From IMG/VR virus record IMGVR_UViG_3300023174_000529, positions 1-28,065 of that record: a stretch of 28,065 nt of DNA; one strand, written 5' to 3'. The translations under genes and the position numbers were made by a program. Below, piece after piece: positions 7,630 to 16,775 of the stretch (the stretch's first letter is position 1; every line of letters starts with the position of its first letter). The notes beneath the pieces are model-generated. The model had not been told where the DNA came from. It ran no database searches and worked only from the letters and a program-made list of their open reading frames with translations. This DNA is from a virus.

Positions 7630-10604
7630 GCATTGAAACACTTGTAGTTCAAACAGATCAATCTTCTCTGGTACTGCAAGAAGTTTCAAACACACTTGTA
7701 GTAGAAGAAGCCGTAACCGGCATAGTAGTAACCGCTCTGGGTGCTCAAGGTGTACAAGGTGCTTTGGGACCTACCGGCCCCACAGGTGCTCAAGGTGCGG
7801 CCTCAACAGTTAAAGGTCCAACAGGACCCACAGGCCCACTAGGGTTATCAGGCCCTACAGGAGCAGCCTCAACAGTTGTTGGTCCCACAGGTGCTCAAGG
7901 CATTCAGGGACCAACAGGTCCCACAGGTGCTACCGGAGCAGCTTCAACAGTAGCAGGTCCCACAGGCTCACAGGGTGTGCAAGGTGTTACAGGACCCACA
8001 GGCCCACAAGGTGTCCAAGGCCCAACAGGTGCCACAGGCTCACAAGGTGTCCAAGGTGTTACAGGGCCCACAGGCTCACAAGGTGTACAAGGCACAGCAG
8101 GACCCACAGGTGCGCAGGGTGCTCAAGGCATTCAAGGCCCACAAGGTCCCACAGGCAACACCGGAGCAGCCAGCTCTGTGGCAGGCCCTCAAGGCCCCAC
8201 CGGCCCCACAGGTTCTGCAGGGTTAACTGGAGCAGCCTCCACAGTGGCAGGTCCCACGGGTCCCACAGGTGCTCAAGGCGTTCAAGGTCCTACAGGCTCA
8301 ACCGGAGCAGCCTCCACAGTAGCCGGACCCACCGGTGCTCAAGGTATTCAAGGCGTTCAAGGACCCACAGGCTCAACCGGAGCAGCTTCAACAGTGGCAG
8401 GCCCAACAGGTGCGCAAGGTGTTCAAGGACCCGCAGGTCCTACAGGGGCCACTGGAGCGGTTTCCACAGTAGCCGGACCCACAGGCACACAAGGCATTCA
8501 AGGACCCACAGGTCCTACAGGTGCCCAAGGTTCGGCTAGCTCAGTAGCAGGACCCACAGGTCCTACAGGTGCCACTGGTTTGGCCAGCACAGTTGCAGGA
8601 CCCACAGGTGCTCAAGGTGTGGCTGGGCCCACTGGTCCGCAAGGCACAGCAGGTGTTCCTGGCTCAGACAGCACAGTAGCAGGACCCACAGGTGCAACAG
8701 GACCAACAGGCTCAACTGGAGCAGCCAGCTCAGTAGCAGGACCTACCGGGCCTACAGGACCTGCGGGGTCAGCAGGGGGTACAGTTGCACCAACGTTTAC
8801 TGGCTTAACTACTCTGGAAACTTTAAATGTAACTGGTTCCAGCAGTGTGAGTGGTTTAACTGTACGTAATGGGGGCACAGTTACTGCTGTTACTGTTACC
8901 ACTGCCAGTTCTGGTTACACTGCAATACCCACTGTAACCATTGCTGTACCAACTACTGTGGGAGGAGTTCAAGCTACTGCTAGTGCTACAATGCAGAGAA
9001 CTGCTCATACCATTGTAAGTGGTGGTAGTGGTTATGTGATTGGAGACACCATAACTTTAGTTGGCGGAACATTTACAACTGCCATAACTTTTACAGTTGC
9101 CACAGTTTCTGGTACTGCAGTTTTAACTTTAACTGCTGCCAGTAGTGGTACGTATTCTGTGTTACCAACGGGTACTCTAGCCACAACTACTAATGGTTCT
9201 GGCACAGGGCTTACTTTAACCATTGATGGATGGGGCGTACGTGCTGTTACAGTTACCAATGCAGGTTCAGGTTACATAGACCAACCAACAGTTACTTTTT
9301 CAAGTGGTTCAGCTGTGGCGTATGCTGTTGTTGGCAGCACTACCAGCGTTAAATCACTTGGAGGATTAGCTACAGTTAGCACACCCACCGGCGATACATT
9401 GCGTATATATGACTATGCAGGACAAGCGGGCATTGGTATACGAGGACATAGTGTTTCTGGTAGTTTTCCTGTAATCTTTTCAACGCCTAGTAACAGCACA
9501 CAAACCAACGTTGGGCTTCAAGTCGCCAGTTTTGGTACAGGCAGTGTTTCTTTTGCTACTAATGCAAGTATAACTTCTCAAGGGGCGTTTAACCAAGTAA
9601 CTCAACTTAACGTAGCACATACTGCATCAGCTGTAAACTACGTGCAAATAACTGGTGCTATTACTGGCAGCGATCCTATATATTCAGCACAGGGTAGTGA
9701 TACAAACGTGTCTTTACGGTATCTCACCAAAGGTGCTGGAGAACATAGGTTTTCAACAAACAGTTCTGGAAATATTCAGTTTCGTGTTTTGCATGGTAGC
9801 AGTTCCGCAGTTAATTGGTTACAAGTTTCTGGTGCAGCCACAGCTGTAGCACCTATCTTAAGTGCTCAAGGTTCAGACACAAATGTGTCTTTATCTTATG
9901 TTACCAAAGGTACTGGCGCTCATACATTCACAACAGGTACCTCCACCCAATTTAGAGTAGCAGATACTACTTCAGCGGTAAATTACATACAAATTACCGG
10001 AGGAGTCACTGGTGGTAATCCTTGGATTTCTGCAAACGGCAGTGACACAGATATAAATTTACGATTTTCTACCCGAGGTGCTGGAAGCATAATATTTCAA
10101 ACTGGTGGCGGTTCAGAAGTAACACAATTTTATGTAACTCACACTGCTGCTGTTACAAACTACTTGCAAGTTACAGGCAGCGTTACAGGCAGTGCACCGG
10201 CTTTAGCAGCAGGAAGCGGCGTTAACACAAATGTAGACTTAGGGTTAAAATCCAAAGGTTCCGGTGTAGTGCTGATAAACGGTAATTTAGGCATAACCAG
10301 CTTAACTGCCACCACTTCAGCTACCACAGCAGATCAAGTATTAGCAACTTTTGATGCCACCCTATACCGCAGCATGAAACTGTCTGTGCAAGCTGTTTCC
10401 GGCACCAACTATCACTTAACAAAATTGATGGCCCTTCACAACGGTGCTACAGCACAACACACTGAGTTTGGTACAGTTGTACTGGGTTCGGCTTGTGCAA
10501 GTTACTCAGTGGACTACAGTGGTTCCACAGTCAGATTGCTGGCAACTCCCACCAGCGCAACTGCAACAACTTATAAGATTGCAGCTTACTTAACAAGGAT
10601 TTAA
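7626..10604 (+). CDS. Long collagen-like tail fibre with four C-terminal repeats
   Basis: This 992-aa protein overlaps the preceding gene by ATGA. Residues 1-38 form a short beta leader. Residues 39-385 are Gly-X-Y repeats dominated by GPT, GAQ and GVQ. They are broken 12 times by a linker of the type AASTVA that shifts the glycine register. Residues 400-580 are beta-rich with [25 protein letters not shown] and [12 protein letters not shown] units. Residues 670-900 carry four repeats of the pattern YVQITG...GSDTNVSL...TKGAG. The last 90 residues form a C-terminal domain. It probably forms a trimeric rod with receptor-binding ends. The glycine-repeat region is richer in G and C than gene 1. 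Confidence 0.8.
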   Translation: MSIETLVVQTDQSSLVLQEVSNTLVVEEAVTGIVVTALGAQGVQGALGPTGPTGAQGAASTVKGPTGPTGPLGLSGPTGAASTVVGPTGAQGIQGPTGPTGATGAASTVAGPTGSQGVQGVTGPTGPQGVQGPTGATGSQGVQGVTGPTGSQGVQGTAGPTGAQGAQGIQGPQGPTGNTGAASSVAGPQGPTGPTGSAGLTGAASTVAGPTGPTGAQGVQGPTGSTGAASTVAGPTGAQGIQGVQGPTGSTGAASTVAGPTGAQGVQGPAGPTGATGAVSTVAGPTGTQGIQGPTGPTGAQGSASSVAGPTGPTGATGLASTVAGPTGAQGVAGPTGPQGTAGVPGSDSTVAGPTGATGPTGSTGAASSVAGPTGPTGPAGSAGGTVAPTFTGLTTLETLNVTGSSSVSGLTVRNGGTVTAVTVTTASSGYTAIPTVTIAVPTTVGGVQATASATMQRTAHTIVSGGSGYVIGDTITLVGGTFTTAITFTVATVSGTAVLTLTAASSGTYSVLPTGTLATTTNGSGTGLTLTIDGWGVRAVTVTNAGSGYIDQPTVTFSSGSAVAYAVVGSTTSVKSLGGLATVSTPTGDTLRIYDYAGQAGIGIRGHSVSGSFPVIFSTPSNSTQTNVGLQVASFGTGSVSFATNASITSQGAFNQVTQLNVAHTASAVNYVQITGAITGSDPIYSAQGSDTNVSLRYLTKGAGEHRFSTNSSGNIQFRVLHGSSSAVNWLQVSGAATAVAPILSAQGSDTNVSLSYVTKGTGAHTFTTGTSTQFRVADTTSAVNYIQITGGVTGGNPWISANGSDTDINLRFSTRGAGSIIFQTGGGSEVTQFYVTHTAAVTNYLQVTGSVTGSAPALAAGSGVNTNVDLGLKSKGSGVVLINGNLGITSLTATTSATTADQVLATFDATLYRSMKLSVQAVSGTNYHLTKLMALHNGATAQHTEFGTVVLGSACASYSVDYSGSTVRLLATPTSATATTYKIAAYLTRI
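7740..8780 (+). repeat. Collagen-like coding repeat array
   Basis: About 1 kb of degenerate 9-base units (mainly ggt-ccc-aca type codons) lies inside the 992-aa fibre gene. Longer cassettes containing the gca-gc(c/t)-tc(c/a)-aca-gt linker recur 12 times. Similar stretches lie at 11101-11250, 11840-11935 and 17000-17120. Such DNA favours recombination and length change. Confidence 0.85.
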
Positions 10605-10605
10605 A

Positions 10606-10875
10606 ATGGCATTATTAATTTCTGTAGACACTGATTTTGGAGTTCCTGCTGTATACTGGAACATCGGGTGTGTACAAGAAGATTTCAAAGGCAAGTCAAC
10701 TGAGATCACCATCTACGGTTATGCTTCACAAGAAGCCAGGCAAACAGGGCGTCAACCACTGAGTGCTGCAAAAGTACAAGTAGCCGGTGAGGATTATACG
10801 CCAGAAGCTACACGTGCTCAGCTGTACGCAATTCTAAGTGCAAAACCTGAGTTCAAAGCCGCACAGGCCGTATAA
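10606..10875 (+). CDS. Hypothetical small tail-region protein
   Basis: This 89-aa protein has its ATG one base after the preceding stop and AAGGA just upstream, inside the preceding gene. The protein opens MALLISVDTDFGVPAVYWNIG, continues with a beta strand pair (STEITIYGYAS), and ends with a helix-like tail (TRAQLYAILSAKPEFKAA). Proteins of this kind are frequent beside phage fibre genes, but I know of no assigned role. It is likely a minor virion or assembly protein. Confidence 0.65.
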   Translation: MALLISVDTDFGVPAVYWNIGCVQEDFKGKSTEITIYGYASQEARQTGRQPLSAAKVQVAGEDYTPEATRAQLYAILSAKPEFKAAQAV

Positions 10876-10902
10876 CTTTAAAATTTAGAGGACAGTGAAC
10901 CT

Positions 10903-11352
10903 ATGGCACAAACTAAATTTAATGTTGGTCTAGGCTTGTCGGTGGGTGCAAATGCCACTGACGTCTTGGACAGCTCTGGAAACCTTTTAATCACAGTGCC
11001 TGCCACTGCTGGCGGCACAGGTTTAACCGGTCCAGGCACATTGGGCAATGTGCTAACCAGTACGGGTACTTCGTGGGTTTCACAAGCGCCTCAAAGTATA
11101 ACAGGCCCACAAGGTCCACAAGGCACACCAGGAGCAGACAGCTTTGTGGCTGGACCCACAGGTCCTACTGGTCCAACAGGTCCACAAGGTGCCACAGGAG
11201 CGGCTAGTACTGTGGCAGGTCCCACAGGTGCAACAGGCCCAGCAGGCAGTTCTGGTTACACCAAAGCAGAGTCTGATGCCCTTTATGCCACAATCACAAC
11301 AGTCAACGCCATACCAAATCCAGTGGCAATGGCACTAGTTTTCGGGAGTTAA
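10903..11352 (+). CDS. Collagen-like minor fibre protein
   Basis: This 149-aa protein has AGAGGA ahead of the ATG. Residues 1-65 include TAGGTGLTGPGTLGNVLTS, a beta pattern frequent in fibre proteins. Residues 68-118 are Gly-X-Y repeats and contain the same [11 protein letters not shown] break found in the 992-aa fibre. The C-terminus has SGYTKAESDALYAT, a small trimerisation-like helix known from fibre proteins, and then a short hydrophobic end. It is probably a thin fibre or a connector between fibres. Confidence 0.7.
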   Translation: MAQTKFNVGLGLSVGANATDVLDSSGNLLITVPATAGGTGLTGPGTLGNVLTSTGTSWVSQAPQSITGPQGPQGTPGADSFVAGPTGPTGPTGPQGATGAASTVAGPTGATGPAGSSGYTKAESDALYATITTVNAIPNPVAMALVFGS

Positions 11353-11355
11353 CTC

Positions 11356-12330
11356 ATGGCATTAAAAGGTCAAGCAGTTCAAATTTTAGCCACAGACACC
11401 ACTTTATACACTTGCCCAGCTACTGTGGAGTCTTCTGTACATGGTTTAGTGGTTTCCAATACTACAGCAGGTGTGCTCTCAGTTACATTGAAACTGTATA
11501 AGCAGGCTTTAGGCACCACACTCACAGTATCGCCAACCAAGTCCGTAGCTGCCCAAGATACTTATACTTGGTCAAAGCCCATAAACTTGAATGCAGGTGA
11601 CTACTTGGTAGCTGTGGGTTCCAGCACAGGCTTGGTGGCCCTATACTCTGCTTATGAAGGTTCAGCTACTCCTGTGAGTGTTGGTTTTACCGGACGTGGA
11701 ACCTGGAGTTCGGCAGCCAGTTATGTTGCCAATGACGTGGTAGTTTACAACAGTGTGTCGTATCTAGCCCTAGCCAGCAGCACTAACCAAACTCCCAGCA
11801 CAGCTACAGCTTACTGGATGGTGTTGGCTCAGCAAGGAGCAACAGGTGCCACAGGCCCCACAGGCCCCACAGGCACCACAGGCACCACAGGAACCGCCGG
11901 TGCCACAGGCCCCACAGGCCCACAAGGTGCAGCAGGCGAAGTTACACTGGTGGGTACTCAGTCGTTGTCAAACAAAACCATTGTTGCAGGCGTATTTTCA
12001 GACGGTTACACAGAAGAAACTGCAGTAGCAAATACTAGTACAGCTTATACTGTTGACTTGGCAAATGGCTCACTGTTTGTGCTTACCCTAACCGGCAACT
12101 GTACATTTACATTTCCCACAGTGGTGGCAGGCAAAAGTTTTATGATGCTGCTCAAACAAGACGCCACCGGAGCTCGCACTGTTACTTGGCCCAGTGTAAC
12201 TAATCCTGTAAAATGGCCCAGCAGCACAGCTCCTACAATCACAGCCACTGCCAGTAAGCTAGACAAGTTTGTGTTTACCAGTGATGGCACAAACTGGTAC
12301 GGTTCTGTGGCAGGACAACTCTACTTATAA
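11356..12330 (+). CDS. Collagen-like fibre with CBM5/12-like chitin-binding module
   Basis: This 324-aa protein starts three bases after the preceding stop. Residues 1-105 form a beta domain. Residues 112-158 fit a CBM5/12 chitin-binding-like module: GRGTW, then ASYVANDVVVYNSVSYLAL, then a closing YWMVLA with the expected aromatic residues. Residues 161-195 are collagen-like. From 200 comes a fibre C-terminal domain (NGSLFVLTLTGNCTFTFP, then TVTWPSV and FTSDGTNWYGS) seen in many phage fibres. It is likely a sugar-binding fibre; the real ligand is unknown. The start lacks a strong ribosome site of its own. Confidence 0.75.
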   Translation: MALKGQAVQILATDTTLYTCPATVESSVHGLVVSNTTAGVLSVTLKLYKQALGTTLTVSPTKSVAAQDTYTWSKPINLNAGDYLVAVGSSTGLVALYSAYEGSATPVSVGFTGRGTWSSAASYVANDVVVYNSVSYLALASSTNQTPSTATAYWMVLAQQGATGATGPTGPTGTTGTTGTAGATGPTGPQGAAGEVTLVGTQSLSNKTIVAGVFSDGYTEETAVANTSTAYTVDLANGSLFVLTLTGNCTFTFPTVVAGKSFMMLLKQDATGARTVTWPSVTNPVKWPSSTAPTITATASKLDKFVFTSDGTNWYGSVAGQLYL

Positions 12331-12331
12331 T

Positions 12332-13078
12332 ATGTTTAGTGCTAATACAACTCAAATCAGTACTACTAGTGAAACTGTGGTTGCAGATCCCTACTTTGCT
12401 ACTAATACAGTAACCTTACTAAATTTTGATAATTTAGCCAATGGTACTACTACTTTGGCAACTAAAGATTTAAGTAATAACGTTTGGCCAGTTACTAAAG
12501 GTACGGCTCAAGTTAGTACTTCAATAAAAAAGTACGGTACTGGCAGTATTTATTTACCTAATAATACTTCAAGTATTACTCTGAGCGGTTCTACAACTGA
12601 ACAATCTACTAGCTCTGCTTTTAATTTTGGAACTGGAAATTTTACAGTAGAGTTGTGGGCGTACTCTACAGCTAATAGTACAAATAGATGTATGTTTGCT
12701 TTGCATACAACCGGTGGAACTCAGTATCTAAGTATGCAAGTAACTTCTAGTAATTTTCCAAAGTTTTCCTTAGGAACTTCTACTAATTTTGGCACAGTAA
12801 ATAATACTTTTACTATATCTCCTAATACGTGGTATCATTATGCCTTAGTTCGCAGTGGCAGTGCTGTTACTTTGTACGTTAATGGGACTTCTCAAAGTAC
12901 TATGACATCTTCAACTGATATACCGGTTACACCTGCTTGTGTTGGAAGAGCATATGTTGATCAACCTACTCTTTATGAGCAGTTTCCTGGCTACATAGAT
13001 GAAGTACGTGTAACCAAAGGCGTTGCCCGTTATACTACAACTTTCACTCCGCCTACCGGACCCTTTGCAACCTCTTAA
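12332..13078 (+). CDS. LamG / concanavalin A-like lectin domain protein
   Basis: This 248-aa protein is mainly one LamG-type jelly roll. It runs from LLNFDNLANG through FTVELWAYS and NTWYHYALVRSGSAVTLYVNG to the end FPGYIDEVRVTKGVARY. That ending is typical of LamG domains in phage structural proteins, so binding of a surface sugar is plausible. The open frame reaches back to 12269, but ATG at 12332, one base after the upstream TAA, is the natural start; the nearest AGGA is about 16 bases away, so initiation probably depends on the upstream gene. Base use is AT-rich (actaataat type codons), like gene 1 and unlike the fibres just before it, which suggests separate acquisition. Confidence 0.7.
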   Translation: MFSANTTQISTTSETVVADPYFATNTVTLLNFDNLANGTTTLATKDLSNNVWPVTKGTAQVSTSIKKYGTGSIYLPNNTSSITLSGSTTEQSTSSAFNFGTGNFTVELWAYSTANSTNRCMFALHTTGGTQYLSMQVTSSNFPKFSLGTSTNFGTVNNTFTISPNTWYHYALVRSGSAVTLYVNGTSQSTMTSSTDIPVTPACVGRAYVDQPTLYEQFPGYIDEVRVTKGVARYTTTFTPPTGPFATS

Positions 13079-13089
13079 TTGGAATTATT

Positions 13090-13503
13090 ATGTTAATTGC
13101 ACGAGTACAAGACTCCACTGTTTTAGAGATTGCAGACCATCAAACTCTATTTCCTGCTACATCGTTTCCACTGCAAGGAATTCCAGAAAGTTTCATGCAG
13201 GAAAACTCTTTGTTGCACTTAAATCTTTTCAGACCGCATGATCCTAAAACTCAAAAACTGGTTGAATCTCAACCTGTGGTTGAAGACAACCAAGTGTTTA
13301 CAGTTCAAGTGGTAGATAAATCCCCAGAAGAACTAGCTGAATATCAGGCCACACAAAACTTGGAAATGAAAGCAGCCCGTGCCGCTGCTTACCGTCAAGA
13401 CGCAGATCCCTTATTCTTCAAAGCTCAACGCGGTGAAGCGACCATAGAAACTTGGCTCGCCAAAGTAGCTGAAATCAAAGCCCAGTACCCAACAACCCCT
13501 TAA
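13090..13503 (+). CDS. Tail fibre assembly-like protein
   Basis: This 137-aa protein has a beta-rich N-terminal half containing QGIPESFMQENSLLHLNL. Its C-terminal half is helical, with AAAYRQDADPLFFKAQRGEATIETWLAKVAEIKAQYP, a pattern often found in small proteins after phage fibre genes and sometimes labelled tail assembly chaperone. It has only GGA before the ATG. It closes the main fibre array, which suits a folding or attachment factor. The role is inferred from family look and position. Confidence 0.65.
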   Translation: MLIARVQDSTVLEIADHQTLFPATSFPLQGIPESFMQENSLLHLNLFRPHDPKTQKLVESQPVVEDNQVFTVQVVDKSPEELAEYQATQNLEMKAARAAAYRQDADPLFFKAQRGEATIETWLAKVAEIKAQYPTTP

Positions 13504-13512
13504 GGAATTACA

Positions 13513-14583
13513 GTGAGTAAACTAAAGATTGCAGTATATGCTATTTCAAAAAACGAAGAGCAGTTTGTGGAACGTTTTATGCGTTCTGTTGAAGGGGCCG
13601 ATTGCGTTGTAATCGCAGACACAGGCAGCACAGACAATACTCAACTTTTAGCTGAAAACTGGGGTGCCCAAGTATATGATATTTGCATTACACCTTGGCG
13701 ATTTGACAAAGCACGAGATGCAGCACTCAGCCTAGTGCCCAGAGACATAGACGTTTGCATTTCCCTAGACTTAGACGAGGTTTTAGAACCTGGTTGGCGA
13801 GAGAAGATAGAACAAGCCTGGACACCTGGCACCACACGTTTACGCTACGGTTTTGACTGGGGTCAAGGCATTCGCTTTCAGTATGAAAAGATTCATGCGC
13901 GGCATGGGTACCACTGGCATCACCCCTGCCACGAATACCCACGTGCAGACGCCAGAATCACTGAAATCTGGGCAGAAACCCCCGAACTCCTGGTATCCCA
14001 CCATCCAGATCCCACAAAGTCACGTGGTCAGTACTTGGACTTGCTGCACTTAGCAGTCACAGAAGATCCCCACTGCCCACGTAATGCATTCTACTACGCA
14101 CGTGAGTTGACTTTTTATTCACGCTGGAGTGAAGCTGTGCAGGCCCTGCAAAAGTACTTGAACATGCCCAGTGCAACCTGGGCAAATGAACGATGCTACG
14201 CACAGAGGCTGCTGGCTCAGTGTTTTGAGAATTTAGGTGAGCCCTCAGCAGCAGAATATTGGATGCAACAAGCTTGTGAAACAGCTCCAAATACACGAGA
14301 ACCTTGGTGTGGGCTGGCAATGCTGGCGTATAAAAAAGGGGCCTGGCAAGCCTGCTACGCAGCAGCTACCCGTGCACTACGTATTGTGGACCGAGAGTTG
14401 GTATATACCTGCGATCCATTAGTCTGGGGATTCCAAGCTCACGACTTAGCAGCCATCGCCGCTTGGAACTTGCAGCTGTTTCCAGAAGCTTTACGATATG
14501 CCAAGCAGGCCTTAGAGCTGGAACCCAACGATCCTCGCCTACAAGCTAACTTCAAGTTTATCACAGAAAGCAAACTATGTTAG
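13513..14583 (+). CDS. Family 2 glycosyltransferase with TPR-like C-terminal half
   Basis: This 356-aa protein starts at GTG with AAGGA seven bases upstream. Residues 5-100 form a GT-A fold: AVYAISKNEEQFVERF, the nucleotide-sugar motif DTGSTDNT at 36-43, W62-R63-F64-D65 followed by KARDAAL, and the metal-binding DLDE at 86-89. The middle holds many His residues (ARHGYHWHHPCHEYP at about 128-142). Residues 185-350 are helix pairs with repeats such as EALRYAKQALELEPND, a TPR pattern. The enzyme transfers a sugar from a nucleotide sugar. Its place between fibre and lysis genes suggests a virion protein, phage DNA or host envelope as target, but which is unknown. Confidence 0.8.
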   Translation: MSKLKIAVYAISKNEEQFVERFMRSVEGADCVVIADTGSTDNTQLLAENWGAQVYDICITPWRFDKARDAALSLVPRDIDVCISLDLDEVLEPGWREKIEQAWTPGTTRLRYGFDWGQGIRFQYEKIHARHGYHWHHPCHEYPRADARITEIWAETPELLVSHHPDPTKSRGQYLDLLHLAVTEDPHCPRNAFYYARELTFYSRWSEAVQALQKYLNMPSATWANERCYAQRLLAQCFENLGEPSAAEYWMQQACETAPNTREPWCGLAMLAYKKGAWQACYAAATRALRIVDRELVYTCDPLVWGFQAHDLAAIAAWNLQLFPEALRYAKQALELEPNDPRLQANFKFITESKLC

Positions 14584-15059
14584 AACTTTTAACACACGGT
14601 ATACTAGGCAGTGCATTGGGCGGATTGTTCCGTTTGGCACCTGAACTAATCAAACAGTTTGACCGAGTAAACGAACGCTCACACGAACTGAAAATGTTCG
14701 GTTTGCAAACTGATCTAGAAAAGCAGCGCGGCACAATTGCTTTGGAACAAAAGTACGTTGACCACAGCACAGCACAACTGGGAGCAATTCAAGAAGCATT
14801 CCGTGAGCAGTCTGAAACTGCCTCAAAAAGCTACCAGTGGGTTTCAGCACTGAGTGCTCTAGTACGCCCTGTGGTTACGTACGTGTTGTTCGGCATGTAT
14901 GTGCTCACCAAGACTGCTATAATCTTGTATGCGTTATCTACTGGAGCTGACTGGGTTTTAGTGTTGAAATCAAACTGGACTTCAGAAGATTTCGGAATGT
15001 TGAACATGATCTTAACATTCTGGTTTGTTGGACGAAGCATAGAAAAGCCCACAAAATGA
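14577..15059 (+). CDS. Holin-like membrane protein
   Basis: This 160-aa protein overlaps the preceding gene by 7 bases. It has a hydrophobic N-terminal stretch (residues 8-21), then a charged helical region (25-85), a membrane span at about 96-120 (VRPVVTYVLFGMYVL onwards) and another at about 139-153, closing with WFVGRSIEKPTK. This plan, with a VRP motif at the first span and GRSIEK at the end, resembles the 3-TM holin family of gene-transfer agents. The product would permeabilise the inner membrane to release or activate the endolysin encoded next. The holin call rests on topology and on the neighbour. Confidence 0.65.
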   Translation: MLELLTHGILGSALGGLFRLAPELIKQFDRVNERSHELKMFGLQTDLEKQRGTIALEQKYVDHSTAQLGAIQEAFREQSETASKSYQWVSALSALVRPVVTYVLFGMYVLTKTAIILYALSTGADWVLVLKSNWTSEDFGMLNMILTFWFVGRSIEKPTK

Positions 15060-15523
15060 AAGCCGTTGAACTAGCCGGTGACTTGCTGGTAAAACCTTTT
15101 GAAGGTTACGCCAGACGATTACCAAACGGCGATTGTGCAGCTTACCCTGATCCTGGCACAGGCCACGAGCCTTGGACCATAGGTTGGGGTTGCACAGGCT
15201 CAGACATTAGTAAAACCACTACTTGGACTGTGGAGCAAGCACAAACAGAGCTAGACAAACATTTGTTTTATTTTTATAAAGAATTGCTGCGGCTGAGCCC
15301 CGGTTTAGCCACAGCACCCGATTTAAAAACAGCCGCCGTAATTAGTTTTGCCTATAATTGCGGTTTAGGTAACTATAGAATTTCAACTTTTAAAAAACGT
15401 ATTGATGCCCAAGACTGGACTGGCGCAAGTCAAGAAATTTTAAAGTGGAATAAAGCAGCGGGCAGAGTGCTACCAGGCTTGACCCGCCGCCGACAAGCAG
15501 AAGCCCTACTTTTACTGGGCTGA
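15056..15523 (+). CDS. Endolysin, GH24 lysozyme
   Basis: This 155-aa protein is joined to the holin-like gene by ATGA. It is a phage-type muramidase cutting the glycan chain of peptidoglycan. The expected triad is present: E16 in FEGYAR, D32 in YPDP, T41 in WTIGWG. Later motifs are AAVISFAYNCGLGNYR and LPGLTRRRQAEALL, both usual for the family. Length is normal. I see no signal peptide or SAR anchor, so release should depend on the holin. A short insert (PNGDCAAYPDPGTGHEP) lies between E and T. Confidence 0.9.
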   Translation: MKAVELAGDLLVKPFEGYARRLPNGDCAAYPDPGTGHEPWTIGWGCTGSDISKTTTWTVEQAQTELDKHLFYFYKELLRLSPGLATAPDLKTAAVISFAYNCGLGNYRISTFKKRIDAQDWTGASQEILKWNKAAGRVLPGLTRRRQAEALLLLG

Positions 15524-15545
15524 GTTAAATAGAAAAAGGATACTT

Positions 15546-16286
15546 ATGGCAAGATCCAGCGGTAAAAGAGCACGTCGTGGTGAAGATTTATTTTCTCCTG
15601 GTGCCAGCAAGCAACGAGCAAATAAGCAACGCGTAGTAGAAGAGACTTCGGTTTCTCAACCTACAACATTTCGCGAAGTTAAACCCTTAAACTACATTCA
15701 GGAAACTTATTTAGAAGCCATACAAAACAATGACATTGTGTTTGGCATCGGCAGTGCAGGTACAGGTAAAACATACGTTGCAGCAAGTTACGCTGCTCAG
15801 GAGCTATTTTACAAACGAGTAGATCGTATTATCTTAACCAGACCCAACGTAGAAACCGGCCGAGGCTTGGGATTTCTGCCTGGTACTCTAGAAGAAAAGT
15901 ACGCACCTTATCTAGAACCTTTTGATTCTGTGTTTCACAAAAGCCTTGGTAGTGGTTTTTACGAGTATGCACTGAAATCAAAAACCATTGAACCACGTCC
16001 GTTAGGCTTCATGCGCGGAGCTACATTTGACAATGCTATTGTTTTAGTTGACGAGTGCCAACAGATGACAAAGCAAGAATTTCAAATGCTGCTAAGCCGC
16101 ATCGGCAAAAACACCAAGATTATTCTTTCAGGCGACCAAGATCAAAGTGATATTCCTGATTCAGGCTTAATGGATGCTGTAAAACGTCTTGAAGGTCTTC
16201 CAGGCATTGAAGTTGTAAGATTCATAGACGAAGACATTGTACGCAGCAAAATGTGTCGTCAAATTATTATTGCTTACCGTAAATAA
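15546..16286 (+). CDS. phoH: PhoH-like ATPase
   Basis: This 246-aa protein has AAAGGA ahead of the ATG. It is a P-loop ATPase of the PhoH family: Walker A GSAGTGKT at 69-76, LTRPNVETGRGLGFLPG at 97-113, Walker B IVLVDECQQ at 165-173, and SGDQDQSD at 195-202. The basic N-terminal 45 residues are a leader outside the core. PhoH-like genes are very common in phages of aquatic bacteria; their role is unsettled, with RNA helicase or nuclease activity and phosphate response proposed. Here it lies in the late operon after the endolysin. Confidence 0.9.
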   Translation: MARSSGKRARRGEDLFSPGASKQRANKQRVVEETSVSQPTTFREVKPLNYIQETYLEAIQNNDIVFGIGSAGTGKTYVAASYAAQELFYKRVDRIILTRPNVETGRGLGFLPGTLEEKYAPYLEPFDSVFHKSLGSGFYEYALKSKTIEPRPLGFMRGATFDNAIVLVDECQQMTKQEFQMLLSRIGKNTKIILSGDQDQSDIPDSGLMDAVKRLEGLPGIEVVRFIDEDIVRSKMCRQIIIAYRK

Positions 16287-16296
16287 AGGAACCAAA

Positions 16297-16677
16297 ATGG
16301 CAGAGACATATACTCCAACCGAAGGCATGGCTACTGCCGCAAAAAGAGCCTTAAAATGGAAAGACGAAGGCAAGCCTGGTGGTACCCTAGTGGGCTTAGC
16401 ACGAGCAAATCAGCTGAAAGATCGTGAACCACTGTCAGCTTCAACAGTGCTACGCATGTTTAGTTTCTTTTCACGTCATGAAGTAGACAAACAAGCCACA
16501 GGTTTTAATTCAGGCGAAGAAGGGTTTCCCTCAAAAGGCCGAGTAGCTTGGGATTTGTGGGGCGGAGACGGCGGATTTTCTTGGAGCCGCCAGCATCGTG
16601 ACCACATCATGAATACACGTGACAGTGCAAAAGAAATGGATCAAGCAGCTCAACTGTTGACTCTATTTGATAACTAA
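16297..16677 (+). CDS. Conserved small phage protein (ARANQL / SFFSRHEVDK motif)
   Basis: This is a 126-aa protein. ATG at 16297 has AAAGGAA upstream; an open frame back to 16237 would overlap phoH by 50 bases and is rejected. The protein has a helical plan: MATAAKRALKWKDEGKPGGT, then VGLARANQL, STVLRMFSFFSRHEVDK, and RVAWDLWGGDGG. I recognise this block from phage proteins, where it occurs alone or fused to head proteins, but I know no proven function. It is the last gene before a strong terminator. Confidence 0.75.
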   Translation: MAETYTPTEGMATAAKRALKWKDEGKPGGTLVGLARANQLKDREPLSASTVLRMFSFFSRHEVDKQATGFNSGEEGFPSKGRVAWDLWGGDGGFSWSRQHRDHIMNTRDSAKEMDQAAQLLTLFDN

Positions 16678-16680
16678 CAA

Positions 16681-16713
16681 AAAAGCCCTTGTGTTTGCGC
16701 ACAAGGGCTTTTT
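16681..16713 (+). terminator. Rho-independent terminator ending the late operon
   Basis: A perfect 13-bp stem pairs 16681-16693 (aaaagcccttgtg) with 16700-16712 across a 6-base loop (tttgcg), followed by a T-run. It starts four bases after the stop of the preceding gene. The A-run on the left side could also make it work on the minus strand, but no minus-strand gene precedes it. Confidence 0.95.
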
Positions 16714-16746
16714 CTCGTCCGAAATTTATAGCATAAAATTTTGGAG

Positions 16747-16775
16747 TTGATTTTATTTTGCACAAAGTATATAAT
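16747..16775 (+). promoter_or_regulatory. Sigma70-like promoter of the 16838-20027 unit
   Basis: TTGATT at 16747-16752 and TATAAT at 16770-16775 are 17 bases apart in an AT-rich 160-bp gap after the terminator. The first gene downstream begins at 16838 with AAAGGTG before it, giving a leader of about 55 bases. Confidence 0.75.

Noticed and set aside
7740-8780. Dense short repeats that look like an array (CRISPR-like)
   Set aside because: The repeats are in-frame Gly-X-Y codons within one long gene, without equal-length spacers.
7904-8902. Long open frames on the minus strand opposite the collagen region
   Set aside because: They read VGPVGP-type low-complexity sequence, the mirror of GPT codons, with no ribosome sites; they are shadows.
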